From Labrys wisconsinensis (GTDB lineage: Bacteria; Pseudomonadota; Alphaproteobacteria; Rhizobiales; Labraceae), in the NCBI RefSeq assembly GCF_030814995.1, contig NZ_JAUSVX010000015.1:168291-232290 (forward strand): a stretch of 64,000 bases of DNA. Direction: 5' to 3'. How positions within the stretch are numbered: position 1 is the stretch's first letter; the number at the start of each line of letters is the position of its first letter. Shown one piece after another: positions 55,390-63,905 of the stretch. Position numbers and translations under genes: made by a program. The notes below the pieces were generated by a model. That model did not search any database. It was given only the letters and a program-made list of their open reading frames with translations, and was not told the DNA's origin.

Positions 55390-56265
55390 ATGAGCACGTT
55401 CGGCGATATCCTGTTCGGCGGCCTGTTCCAGGGCTCGCTCTACGCCATGATGGCGGTCGGCCTGGCGCTGATCTGGACCACCATCGGCGTGTTCAACTTC
55501 GGCCACGGCGTGTTCATGATGCTGGGCGCCTATCTCGCCTGGCAGCTCGCCGCCTGGGGCCTGCCCTTCGCGCTCGCCCTGCCGCTCGCGGTCGCCGCCA
55601 TGGCGGGCGTCGGCTGGGCCCTGCAGGCGGCGGTGGTGCGCCCGCTGATCGGCCGGCCCAACATCGTGCTCGTCGTCGTCATCACCACCCTCGCCGCCGC
55701 CTCGCTGATCGAGAACGGCGCCCTGACGCTGTGGGGGCCGCGCTCCAAGCAGGTGCCGCCGCTGATCGACGGCAATGTCGTCGTCGCCGGCCTCGGCGTC
55801 TCCCTGCACCAGATCGCCATCATCGTGGTGACGCCGCTGGTGCTCTGCGCCCTCTGGCTGTTCCTCAACCGCACCCGCCTCGGCCTGGCGCTCCGGGCGG
55901 TGGCGCAGAACGAGGATTCGAGCCTGCTGGTCGGCCTCAACGTCACCGCGCTCTACGGCCTGGCCTTCGCCATATCCGCCGCGCTGGCCGGCCTCGCCGG
56001 CATCTTCATGGGCGGCTACCGCTTCATGTCGCCGACCATGGGCGGCGATCCCCTGCTCAAGGCGCTGATCGTGGTGGTGTTCGGCGGCCTCTCCTCGATC
56101 TCCGGCCCGATCCTCGCGGCCTATCTCATCGGCTTCTTCGAGGCGGCGTGCAGCTATTGGTTCGGCCTCTACTGGACGCCGGCGCTACTGTTCGCCGTGC
56201 TGATCCTGACGCTCATGGTCCGTCCGGAGGGCCTGTTCTCCGGCAGCTCGCGAGGCCTGGCCTGA
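55390..56265 (+). CDS. livH: Branched-chain-type ABC transporter permease (LivH-like)
   Basis: A 291-residue permease with about eight hydrophobic helices. LivH-type sequences: the N-terminal FGGLFQGSLYAMMAVGLALI, FNFGHGVFMMLGAYLAW, and LVVVITTLAAASLIENGALT, followed by the C-terminal KALIVVVFGGLSSISGP. Its stop codon shares a base with the start of the next permease (TGATG). Confidence 0.92.
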   Translation: MSTFGDILFGGLFQGSLYAMMAVGLALIWTTIGVFNFGHGVFMMLGAYLAWQLAAWGLPFALALPLAVAAMAGVGWALQAAVVRPLIGRPNIVLVVVITTLAAASLIENGALTLWGPRSKQVPPLIDGNVVVAGLGVSLHQIAIIVVTPLVLCALWLFLNRTRLGLALRAVAQNEDSSLLVGLNVTALYGLAFAISAALAGLAGIFMGGYRFMSPTMGGDPLLKALIVVVFGGLSSISGPILAAYLIGFFEAACSYWFGLYWTPALLFAVLILTLMVRPEGLFSGSSRGLA

Positions 56266-57257
56266 TGTCGCCCGCGCCCGGCCGCACCCCCTGGCCGCAG
56301 GAGGCCATGGGCCTCGTCGTCGGCTTCGCCCTGCTGGCGCTGCTGCCGCTCGCCCTGGGCGACGCCTATTCGCGCCACGTCCTGATCATGGCCTTCATCT
56401 ACGGCGTGGTCGCCTCGAACTGGGACCTCAGTCTCGGCTATGGCGGCGTGTTCAACTTCGGCCATCTCGCCCTCTTCGGCATCGGCGTCTATGCCTACGG
56501 CCTCCTCACCAAGCTCGCCGGCCTCGACCCCTGGCTGGCGCTCGTCGCCTCCGGCTTCGCCGCCGTGCTGGCCGCGGCCGTGGTGACGATCCCGATCCTT
56601 CGGCTCAAGGGCATCTACATCATCCTCGTCACCTTCGGCTTCGCGCAGCTGGTGATGCAGGTGATCCTCAGCCAGTCCGAGCTCACCGGCGGCACCCAGG
56701 GCATGGTACGCATCCCCTCGCTCACCATCGGCGAGCACAACATGATCCGCGACGGCAAGCTCGCCTATTTCTACATTGCGCTTGGCCTGCTCGCGGCCAG
56801 CACGGTGTTCCTGCGCGTCCTGGTGCGCTCGCGCCTCGGCGCCAGCATCGTCGCCCTGCGCGACAACGAGGAATATGCGGTGAGCCGCGGCATCTCGCTG
56901 GCCCGCCAGCGCCTGATCACGCTGGCCGCCAGCGCCTTCTTCACCGGCGTCGCCGGCGCCTTCTACGCCGCCTACCAGCGCAACGCCTCGGTCGACGTGT
57001 TCGGCATGAGCCTCGGCACCATTATCCTGTCCATGGTGCTGCTCGGCGGCACCAGCACCATCTACGGCGCCATCCTCGCCTCCTTCGTCCTGACGGTCTT
57101 CTCCGAGGTCATGGCCGATTTCGGCCCCTGGCGCCCGATGATCACCGCGCTCGTGATCATCGTGGTGATGCTGGTCTACCCCACCGGCCTCGCCGGCCTG
57201 CTGCGCGCGGGCTGGGGGGCGGCGATGCGGCAGGTCTCCACCCGGCCGCGGGGCTGA
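56265..57257 (+). CDS. livM: Branched-chain-type ABC transporter permease (LivM-like)
   Basis: A 330-residue permease of the LivM type: YGVVASNWDLSLGYGGVFNF, GHLALFGIGVYAYGL, RLKGIYIILVTFGFAQLVMQ, and the C-terminal MVLLGGTSTIYGAILASFVL. ATG 56265 begins inside the LivH stop. The longer open frame upstream overlaps livH. It is the last gene of the importer operon, convergent with phnL, with only 61 bases between and no evident terminator hairpin. Confidence 0.92.
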   Translation: MSPAPGRTPWPQEAMGLVVGFALLALLPLALGDAYSRHVLIMAFIYGVVASNWDLSLGYGGVFNFGHLALFGIGVYAYGLLTKLAGLDPWLALVASGFAAVLAAAVVTIPILRLKGIYIILVTFGFAQLVMQVILSQSELTGGTQGMVRIPSLTIGEHNMIRDGKLAYFYIALGLLAASTVFLRVLVRSRLGASIVALRDNEEYAVSRGISLARQRLITLAASAFFTGVAGAFYAAYQRNASVDVFGMSLGTIILSMVLLGGTSTIYGAILASFVLTVFSEVMADFGPWRPMITALVIIVVMLVYPTGLAGLLRAGWGAAMRQVSTRPRG

Positions 57258-57318
57258 CGAACGGGCATCGTCGCCGGATATGACGGGCCTACGTCGTCGT
57301 GCTGCGATGCATCGGACG

Positions 57319-58050
57319 TCAGGCGGCTCCCGATGCGGCTTCCATCAGGGGCCGTTCGATCGCGCCGGTCATCCCGACCTCGAACAGCCTGTCGGCGACG
57401 GCATTCCTGACCTCCTCGTCATGGAAGATGCCGACAATCGCCGCGCCGCGTGCCTTGGCCTCGTGGATGAGGGCGACAACGGTCTTGCGATTGATCGCGT
57501 CGAGCGACGCGGTGGGCTCGTCGAGAAGGAGGATGGGGTAGTCGACCACGAAGCCGCGGGCGATGTTGACGCGCTGCTGCTCGCCGCCGGAGAAGGTGGC
57601 GGGCGCCAGCGACCAGAGCCGCTCGGGGATGGCGAGGCGGGCGAGGCGCGCTTTCGCCCGCGCGTGGGCTTCTGCGGCCGGAACGCCGAGGGCGATCGCC
57701 GGCTCGGCGACGACGTCGAGGGTCGTGACCCGCGGGATGATGCGCAGGAACTGGCTGACATGGCCGATGGTGCGGCGGCGTATCTCGATCACCGTCCAGG
57801 GCTCGGCGCTGGCGAGATCGACGGATGCGCCGTCGTGCTGCACGACGACCTGGCCGGCGTCGGGCTTGCAGTTGGCGTAGAGCGAGCGCAGCAACGTCGA
57901 CTTGCCGGCGCCGGAGGGCCCGTGCAGGCAGACGCATTCGCCAGCCCGGATATCCAGCGCGACATTCTGGAGGACGCGGATCTCGGCGCCGCCTTGGGTG
58001 TGGAGCGTGAAGGTCTTGGAAAGGCCGCTGACGCGGAGAACGACGGTCAT
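57319..58050 (-). CDS. phnL: Phosphonate C-P lyase system protein PhnL
   Basis: A 243-residue ABC-type ATPase of the C-P lyase system. Walker [10 protein letters not shown], PhnL-typical [22 protein letters not shown], signature [15 protein letters not shown] and Walker [16 protein letters not shown]. PhnL is not a transporter subunit; it is required for the first steps of C-P lyase, together with PhnG, H and I. It starts 9 bases after phnK and is the last gene of the phn operon in this window. Confidence 0.93.
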   Translation of the reverse strand: MTVVLRVSGLSKTFTLHTQGGAEIRVLQNVALDIRAGECVCLHGPSGAGKSTLLRSLYANCKPDAGQVVVQHDGASVDLASAEPWTVIEIRRRTIGHVSQFLRIIPRVTTLDVVAEPAIALGVPAAEAHARAKARLARLAIPERLWSLAPATFSGGEQQRVNIARGFVVDYPILLLDEPTASLDAINRKTVVALIHEAKARGAAIVGIFHDEEVRNAVADRLFEVGMTGAIERPLMEAASGAA

Positions 58051-58059
58051 GACGGCATC

Positions 58060-58848
58060 TCAGGCCTGCAGCACCGAGGAGACGAGGAGCTGGGTGTAGG
58101 GATGGTGCGGGTCGTCGAGCACCTGGTCGGTCAACCCTTCCTCGATCACCAGGCCGCGCTGCATCACCATCAGCCGGTCGGCCAGGAGACGCGCGACCGC
58201 GAGATCGTGGGTGACGATGATCGCGGCTATGCCGGACTGCCGGACGAGACCGCGCAACAGATCGAGCAGGCGGGCCTGCACCGAGACGTCGAGTCCGCCG
58301 GTCGGCTCGTCCATGAACAGGATGCGTGGCCCGGAGATCAGATTGCGCGCGATCTGCAAGCGCTGCAGCATGCCTCCCGAAAACTCCGCAGGCAGATCAT
58401 CGAGCCGGCCCTCGGGAATCTCGACACGGCAAAGCCACTCGGTGGCCCGTTCACGAATGTCGAAATAGCATCGATTGCCGTCGACGATGATTCTCTCCGC
58501 GATATTGCCGCCTGCGGTGACCGACATGCGCAGTCCATCGCGAGGATTTTGATGGATATAGCCGATCTCCGACTGGTGGAGTTGCGCGATCCGATCATCG
58601 GCACCCGGGGCCATATCGATCGGGCCGAACTTCTCGGATCGATAGACGATGCTCCCCCGGTCCACCTCCTTGCGGCCCGCCAGGCATGACAGCAGCGTGG
58701 ACTTGCCGCTGCCGGACTCTCCGACAATGCCGAGGATCTCGCCGGATCGAACCTCGAGAGAGACGTTCCTGCAGCCATGACCACCGCGATAGACTTTGGT
58801 GACGTGCCGGGCGCGCAACAGGCTCGGATGGACTGCCGAAGGGATCAT
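58060..58848 (-). CDS. phnK: Phosphonate C-P lyase system protein PhnK
   Basis: A 262-residue ATP-binding protein: Walker A GESGSGKST, IGYIHQNPRDGLRMSVTAGG, signature FSGGMLQRLQIARNL, Walker B LFMDEPTGGLDVSVQARLL. PhnK docks onto the PhnGHIJ core complex. The long N-terminal insertion seen in PhnK (QLHQSEIGYIHQNPRDG region) is present. Start ATG 58848 lies just before the phnJ stop region; the upstream open frame overlaps phnJ. Confidence 0.93.
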   Translation of the reverse strand: MIPSAVHPSLLRARHVTKVYRGGHGCRNVSLEVRSGEILGIVGESGSGKSTLLSCLAGRKEVDRGSIVYRSEKFGPIDMAPGADDRIAQLHQSEIGYIHQNPRDGLRMSVTAGGNIAERIIVDGNRCYFDIRERATEWLCRVEIPEGRLDDLPAEFSGGMLQRLQIARNLISGPRILFMDEPTGGLDVSVQARLLDLLRGLVRQSGIAAIIVTHDLAVARLLADRLMVMQRGLVIEEGLTDQVLDDPHHPYTQLLVSSVLQA

Positions 58849-58849
58849 G

Positions 58850-59728
58850 TCAGGTGGCCTTCGCCGCGGCCGCATCGCGGCGCTGCTCGCAATAGTCGGT
58901 GTCGGAGCAGGCATAGGCGGTGCCGTCGGCGGCGAAGACTTCATCGAGATAGGAATCGGTCGCGCCGCATCGAAGGCAGGTCCGCCCCGTCACCCCTCTG
59001 TGGAAAGGGCGGTCGTCGAATGCCAGGCTCGCCACATCCGTGTAAGGCGGAATGGCGTAGATCTTGCCGTCCGTGCCGGCGCCGAACAGGATCAGCCCGG
59101 CGCTGCGGTTCAGCTTCGGATTGTCGAATCTCGGTATGGGCGAGGGCGACACCACATAGTGGCCGTTCACTCGAACGGGGTGAGCGAAGGCGGTATTCTC
59201 CGTTCCGTACCGTGTCACATCCTCATAGAGCTTCAGGAACATCAGGCCGTATTCGCGATTGCCGTGGAGCCGGCGGCGCTCCAGTTCGGAACGGACGAGC
59301 GTTCTCAACGGATCCGGCAGCGGCACCTGCAGGATCAGGACCTGGCCGTTGTGCAGCGGCGTTTCCGGAATGCGGTGCCGGGACTGGATGAGCGTTGCTT
59401 CCGACGCCTTCTTCGTCACCCGCAGACCCGCGGAGGACTGAAAGAAGCGCCGGATGGAGGAGGCGTTCGTCGCCTCGTCCGTGCCCTGGTCGATGACCTT
59501 CAGCACGTCGCGCGAACCTGCGATCGATGCGGTCAGCCGGATCCCGCCCGTCCCCCAGCCGCTGGGAAGCGGCAGGTCGCCGCCCTCGTGCGGGATGAAA
59601 TGGCCGGGGATGGCTATCGCCTTCAGGATGGTCCGGCGAACCGCCCGCTTTTCATTCTCATGGACGAAGCTCGGGGTGCCGGCGGGGCCGCGATCCCCGA
59701 GAATGCCGTCCGAGGCGCGCGTCGTCAT
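58850..59728 (-). CDS. phnJ: Alpha-D-ribose 1-methylphosphonate 5-phosphate C-P lyase PhnJ
   Basis: A 292-residue radical SAM enzyme that cleaves the carbon-phosphorus bond. The four conserved cysteines are present near the C-terminus (RTCLRCGATDSYLDE and AYACSDTDYCEQ), giving the unusual CX2C...CX5C arrangement for the 4Fe-4S cluster and thiyl radical. The core sequence KAIAIPGHFIPHEGGDLPLP is diagnostic. ATG 59728 overlaps the phnI stop. Confidence 0.95.
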   Translation of the reverse strand: MTTRASDGILGDRGPAGTPSFVHENEKRAVRRTILKAIAIPGHFIPHEGGDLPLPSGWGTGGIRLTASIAGSRDVLKVIDQGTDEATNASSIRRFFQSSAGLRVTKKASEATLIQSRHRIPETPLHNGQVLILQVPLPDPLRTLVRSELERRRLHGNREYGLMFLKLYEDVTRYGTENTAFAHPVRVNGHYVVSPSPIPRFDNPKLNRSAGLILFGAGTDGKIYAIPPYTDVASLAFDDRPFHRGVTGRTCLRCGATDSYLDEVFAADGTAYACSDTDYCEQRRDAAAAKAT

Positions 59729-60771
59729 CGGTTGCTCCCGTCTCGCATCGCCTTCAGGGTCTGAATCTGCGCCTGGAAGTCGACATAGTGGGGGAGCTTC
59801 AGGTGCTGCACCTGGCCGGCGCCGATGACAGGGTCGGCATGGCGAAGCACGAAGGCGGCGTCCTGTCCCACGGAAGACGGCGGCTCGCCAAACTCGTCCC
59901 AGCGCAGCCATCGTTCCGCCAGCGCCATCGTGATGGCTTTCCGCTCGGATTGGCCGAAGCACAAGCCATAGCCGAGGGTAAATCCGGGGTCGTGGCGGCC
60001 TGCTCCGTCGATGGTTTCATGAATCGTCTGGCATTCGGTCACGAGAATATCGGCCAGGTCCACCGCCAGGCCGAGGTCTTCGATGCGAAGCGCCACGCCG
60101 ACCTCGCCGACGCGAAGGTCTGCGACCAGCGGGTGGTTGGTGCCCATGTCCTGCATTGCGGCATTGGCCACGCTTGTCAGGGTGCCCTCGTCCGCAAGGG
60201 CCAGCGATGCCAGGCGTGACGCGCGCTCGGCTTGGCACGCGGCAGCCGGCTCATGCGAGGAGGGAGCGATCAGCAGCGGCTGAAGCTCCTCCGAGGCGAA
60301 CGCCGAGCCGAGCACGGGGTCGCGAGCCGGTGGGGCGACGTCCAGCAGGTCTCCATCGTCGAGATCGACGGCTGTTCCGGTTCCGAGCAGACGGTGCGTA
60401 TAGTCATACGTCGCGCCCAGAAACTGGCCGCCGGCAATATCCTTGTGCGTGGTCGCGATCCTGCGGCGTATGGCGATCCGATCCGTGTCGAAGGGTTCGG
60501 CGATCCCGAAACAGGGAAGCGTCGACTTGAACGCCCTCAGCAGGGTCGTCGCTTCGGCGAGATCGCCCTGCGCCTGGTGGATCGCCCGTGCGGCCATCGT
60601 CCGATCGAGATACCCGGCCTCCGACGTGACGCGATCGATGGCGCGACCGAGCTGCTGCAGAATTTGATCCGGCTCGATCTTGGCGACGTCGGCATCGCCG
60701 CGCTTCTGCCTCTCCAGCAACGCCAGCGACGCGCGTATGGCGCGCTCGCCGCCTATGACGGTGTTCTGCAC
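59725..60771 (-). CDS. phnI: Phosphonate C-P lyase core protein PhnI
   Basis: A 348-residue subunit of the PhnGHIJ core, which catalyses nucleosidase and ribosylphosphonate chemistry. Recognisable segments include VIGGERAIRASLALLERQ at the N-terminus, ATTHKDIAGGQFLGATYDY and HLKLPHYVDFQAQIQTLK at the C-terminus. The start overlaps the end of phnH by 19 bases. Function is by family; no deviation was seen. Confidence 0.94.
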   Translation of the reverse strand: MQNTVIGGERAIRASLALLERQKRGDADVAKIEPDQILQQLGRAIDRVTSEAGYLDRTMAARAIHQAQGDLAEATTLLRAFKSTLPCFGIAEPFDTDRIAIRRRIATTHKDIAGGQFLGATYDYTHRLLGTGTAVDLDDGDLLDVAPPARDPVLGSAFASEELQPLLIAPSSHEPAAACQAERASRLASLALADEGTLTSVANAAMQDMGTNHPLVADLRVGEVGVALRIEDLGLAVDLADILVTECQTIHETIDGAGRHDPGFTLGYGLCFGQSERKAITMALAERWLRWDEFGEPPSSVGQDAAFVLRHADPVIGAGQVQHLKLPHYVDFQAQIQTLKAMRDGSNR

Positions 60772-61379
60772 AGCGTGAGCCTCGTGGTTCTGGGGAGGCC
60801 GACAAGAGTTTCCCCGATGCAGAGAATCAGCTCGATGCCTAGTGGGAAGTCGGCATTCAGAAGCTGAGCGGCATCGATCAGCGAACGAGAGGCGCTGCTC
60901 AGTGAGAGCACCACCGCATTCTCGATCCCCGGCCCCTTGGCGACATAGTCCAACGGCTCGCCGCCGTTCGTCAGCGCGACGATTGCGGTCGCTGATGTTT
61001 CCGGCTCGGACCGGGTTCCGCGGGACAGCCGCTGCAGGACATCCGCGCTGTCCGACCCGCAGCCGAGTATGACGAACGCAGCCTCCTCAGGCTCCTCGGC
61101 GAGCGTCACCTCGGCGTGATGACGAAGAAAGTCGATCGACTCCTGATCAATCAGGCGTCGATCGACCCAGGCCGGCGTGGTCTCATCCAGCAGGGTCAGG
61201 CCGACAGCCGCGACAACCGGATCGAGCGTCGGCGGCATGTCGCAGGCGACCGTGAGCGGCACAGGCTGAGCCGGCCGCGACATGGCATCCATCAAGGCGC
61301 GAAATGTCACCTGGGAATCGCGCGGCGGATCGGCGAATCCGAGGAACGCGCTCGACGGACTTGCAAGGTCAAAGGTCAT
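60753..61379 (-). CDS. phnH: Phosphonate C-P lyase core protein PhnH
   Basis: A 208-residue protein of PhnH type: DPPRDSQVTFRALMDAMSRP at the N-terminus, LTLLDETTPAWVD, and the C-terminal FPLGIELILCIGETLVGLPR. It has a PLP-transferase-like fold without the lysine, and forms part of the PhnGHIJ core. Start ATG 61379 overlaps the phnG end by 11 bases. Confidence 0.94.
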   Translation of the reverse strand: MTFDLASPSSAFLGFADPPRDSQVTFRALMDAMSRPAQPVPLTVACDMPPTLDPVVAAVGLTLLDETTPAWVDRRLIDQESIDFLRHHAEVTLAEEPEEAAFVILGCGSDSADVLQRLSRGTRSEPETSATAIVALTNGGEPLDYVAKGPGIENAVVLSLSSASRSLIDAAQLLNADFPLGIELILCIGETLVGLPRTTRLTLCRTPS

Positions 61380-61818
61380 TCTGCGCCTTCATCGTGAACT
61401 CGACCGCTGTCGCCGCCGTCAATCGCCTGGCTTCCGCAGCCCGTCCCTGCCGGGCGGCCTCGAGGCGCTCGATCGCCGGCACGATGATCGGGCACAGGTC
61501 CGTTTGCAGCAGCGCGTCGAGCAGCGCGGCGAGCCCGGCATGCTCCATGCTGTGCCCCGGGACGTAAGCCATGCCGATCTCCCCGGTTTCGAGCTTCAGG
61601 GAGGCTTTGGTCACGGGCAGAAGGCCCGCATCGAAAGCATGGCCATGGCGATCCAGCCGGCCACGCAACCGGATGACGCCCGCCTGCGGCTGCACCAGCC
61701 ATGAGAACGCCGGGTCGACATTCAGGTCGTCCCACTCGGCGCGCAACGCCGACGGCTCGCATTTCGCCAGCACACCGAGCCACCAGCGACGCCCGTCGGG
61801 TCGCGTCACCCGGCACAT
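61369..61818 (-). CDS. phnG: Phosphonate C-P lyase core protein PhnG
   Basis: A 149-residue protein, the standard PhnG length. WWLGVLAKCEPSALRAEW at the N-terminus and VPGHSMEHAGLAALLDALLQ in the C-terminal half are family signatures. ATG 61818 overlaps the end of the phosphatase-family gene by 13 bases, so the two are tightly coupled. The longer open frame overlaps that gene and is not used. Confidence 0.94.
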   Translation of the reverse strand: MCRVTRPDGRRWWLGVLAKCEPSALRAEWDDLNVDPAFSWLVQPQAGVIRLRGRLDRHGHAFDAGLLPVTKASLKLETGEIGMAYVPGHSMEHAGLAALLDALLQTDLCPIIVPAIERLEAARQGRAAEARRLTAATAVEFTMKAQNDL

Positions 61819-62696
61819 GCCGGGTCTCCCCCGCGGTCGACGTCGACGAACAAGGGCTGATGGTCCGATCCGACGGCCTCGTGCGAGACCCAGGCTTTGC
61901 GCAGCGCCGGCCGCAGATCCGGCGTGACAAGGCAATAGTCGACCCGTTCCGGCGCGTGGCCGAGAAGAGTGGCGCCGGTGGCCAGCCGGTTCTCGCGCGA
62001 GGTGCCCGCGTTGCAACGCACCCAGGCGTCGAGGAAACCGTCGCGGCGGGTGAGGTTGCCGTAACGTCGGGTGTAGTCGCCGACCAATATCTCGTAAGCG
62101 CTGGAATCATCGTCGAAATTGAGGTCTCCCATGACGATGGCGGTGACGGGCATGGGGGGCAGCGCCGGTTCCGATGTCCAGCTGGGATCCGAATGCGCTC
62201 CCGCAAGAACCGGGCCGCGCCCCGGCGCCGATTGATGATGACGCAGCAGCCACTCCGCCTGCAGTTGCGACTGCGCGGGCGACGTGCTGCAGAAGTGCGT
62301 CGAGTAGATCCTGATGGGGCCGAGCGGCGTATCGACCAGCGCCTCGAGCGCGCCCTTCTGCTGATCGAGATGATCGAGCGATCCGTATTTCGGCAGCAGA
62401 TAGTTCCGGATCGACAGGATCGGATAGCGAGAGGCGATCACATTGCCATGCTGCCGGCGGCGGCCATGGCTGCCGGTCGACAGCGTGTCGATATTCGGAC
62501 CCCAGGCTATAGTATAGTCCGGAAACTCGTGCCGGATTGCATCGATCTGGTCATCGAAGTTCGTCCGCGCCCAACCGATCTCGACTTCCTGCAGGGCAAT
62601 GACGTCGGCATGCGCGACCTCCGACAGTGCTCTTTGCAGGTCGTAGCGATCGTCTCGGCCGATGCCGTAGTGAATATTATACGTCGCAAGAAGCAT
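61806..62696 (-). CDS. Endonuclease/exonuclease/phosphatase (EEP) family phosphohydrolase, first gene of the phn operon
   Basis: A 296-residue metal-dependent phosphohydrolase of the EEP (DNase I-like) fold: ATYNIHYG at the start, VIALQEVEIGWAR with the catalytic Glu, IYSTHFCS, VMGDLNFDDDSSAYEIL, and the final SDHQPLFVDV. Members act on nucleic acids, phospholipids, inositol phosphates or other phosphodiesters. There is no signal peptide, so it is cytoplasmic. The 13-base overlap with phnG and its position at the operon head imply a job in phosphonate use, such as opening the cyclic ribose phosphate (PhnP-like step) or removing a phosphate. That is inference. Confidence 0.88.
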   Translation of the reverse strand: MLLATYNIHYGIGRDDRYDLQRALSEVAHADVIALQEVEIGWARTNFDDQIDAIRHEFPDYTIAWGPNIDTLSTGSHGRRRQHGNVIASRYPILSIRNYLLPKYGSLDHLDQQKGALEALVDTPLGPIRIYSTHFCSTSPAQSQLQAEWLLRHHQSAPGRGPVLAGAHSDPSWTSEPALPPMPVTAIVMGDLNFDDDSSAYEILVGDYTRRYGNLTRRDGFLDAWVRCNAGTSRENRLATGATLLGHAPERVDYCLVTPDLRPALRKAWVSHEAVGSDHQPLFVDVDRGGDPACAG

Positions 62697-62996
62697 GATT
62701 CACCCCGCATGTCCGGTCGGCGGGGCGAGATCGCGGTGCCGAACGCCCGGCGATGCGCGCACCAGCGTCGTCGCGGATGCCGATCGTGGGGGCCATCCGA
62801 TGTCGTGTTCCGGCGGCATCACGGCATCAGGGCCATCTGCGCGCGCTTTCGGAGCTATCCCGTCACGATCGCTGCGGTGAAGCTCCACAATGTCCGCGTG
62901 CCGGACGGCACCAGTGGCGCGTGGTGCCCCAAGTAATGACTCATGCCAACGCACGAAACCATGGCGACTGTACGTTGATGTGAGCATGGTTGACTT

Positions 62997-63062
62997 GTTT
63001 CGCGGTCATGTGAATATTTACGAAACTGACCTTCTCTCCTCTCTGTAACAATTCCGTGACAG
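62997..63062. promoter_or_regulatory. Divergent phn/phnF control region: dyad and Pho-box-like repeat
   Basis: GTTTCG (62997-63002) and CGAAAC (63021-63026) form an inverted repeat. Further along, CTGTAAC-AATT-CCGTGAC (63043-63060) is a pair of 7-base repeats at 11-base spacing, like a degenerate Pho box (CTGTCAT, two copies at 11-base period). TTGACT at 62990-62995 with AT-rich sequence 17-19 bases later could be a promoter toward phnF. The rest of the 450-base gap (62697-63146) is unremarkable. Confidence 0.4.
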
Positions 63063-63146
63063 ATGGGGTGGAGTATCGTCGACGAGGTGAGGGGTTGTCT
63101 GTTGGCCTCCTCCTTTCCCTCCAGCCACAGCAAGCGAGATGTGCCC

Positions 63147-63887
63147 ATGGTCTATTTCGACCCGTGCGATGAGGCGGCACCGAGCGGACGGCGCCCTCGG
63201 TGGAAGGAGATCCAGCTCGAGATGGAAGGGTGGATCGAGGACGGGCGCTTCGAGCCCGGTGCCAGACTGCCGACGGAGGAGGAGCTGGCCCAAGAGTTTT
63301 CAGTCCACCGGCATACTGTCAGGCGGGCGTTGGCGGAGCTCCGGCTGAAGGATCTCGTCAGGGCCGAGCAGGGCCGTGGTATATTCGTGACGGAGGCGAA
63401 TATATCGTACAGAATTGGCCGGCAGACGCGGTTGTCGCACACGGCGAGGATGCAGGGGCGCTCGCTTCAATACCGCCTGGTTTCTGTCGATCCCGTCAAC
63501 GCCATTCGCTACGGCGCCCCACTCGGCTTGCCGAAAGGCCATCCGCTCATCCGGATCGTCATGATGCGCGTCCTCGACGGCCGGGAAATCGGAATCATGC
63601 GGAGCTACTATCCGCTGCCCCGGTTCGAAGGCATTCCGCAATGGATCGCATCGACGGGGTCGGTCGGCATGGCGATGGCCCATTACGGCGTCGATCAGAT
63701 CAATCGCAAAAAGCTGCAGATCAAAGCGGTCGCCCCCAACGTGCATGAGACGAAGCTCATGAAGTTCGATAGATCAATGCCCATGCTGGAGCTCACGCAT
63801 CTGGCTACCGATGCCCAGCACGTTCCGATCGAGTTTTCGATATCCAGGTATGACGGCCGATATTTCGACATCATCATGGATTTCTGA
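63147..63887 (+). CDS. phnF: Phosphonate metabolism transcriptional regulator PhnF (GntR/HutC family)
   Basis: A 246-residue GntR regulator. Winged helix about 18-85 (RWKEIQLEMEGWIEDGRFEP, RLPTEEELAQEFSVHRHTVR) and a UTRA ligand-binding domain about 100-240 (IGRQTRLSHTARMQGRSLQY, DAQHVPIEFSISRYDGRYF). UTRA regulators of this type next to C-P lyase genes are PhnF, which repress the phn operon. ATG 63147 (or GTG 63141) is used; the open frame upstream has no ribosome site. It is divergent from the EEP-phnGHIJKL operon. Confidence 0.9.
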   Translation: MVYFDPCDEAAPSGRRPRWKEIQLEMEGWIEDGRFEPGARLPTEEELAQEFSVHRHTVRRALAELRLKDLVRAEQGRGIFVTEANISYRIGRQTRLSHTARMQGRSLQYRLVSVDPVNAIRYGAPLGLPKGHPLIRIVMMRVLDGREIGIMRSYYPLPRFEGIPQWIASTGSVGMAMAHYGVDQINRKKLQIKAVAPNVHETKLMKFDRSMPMLELTHLATDAQHVPIEFSISRYDGRYFDIIMDF

Positions 63888-63905
63888 CAAGCGGCCGTCA
63901 TGGTG

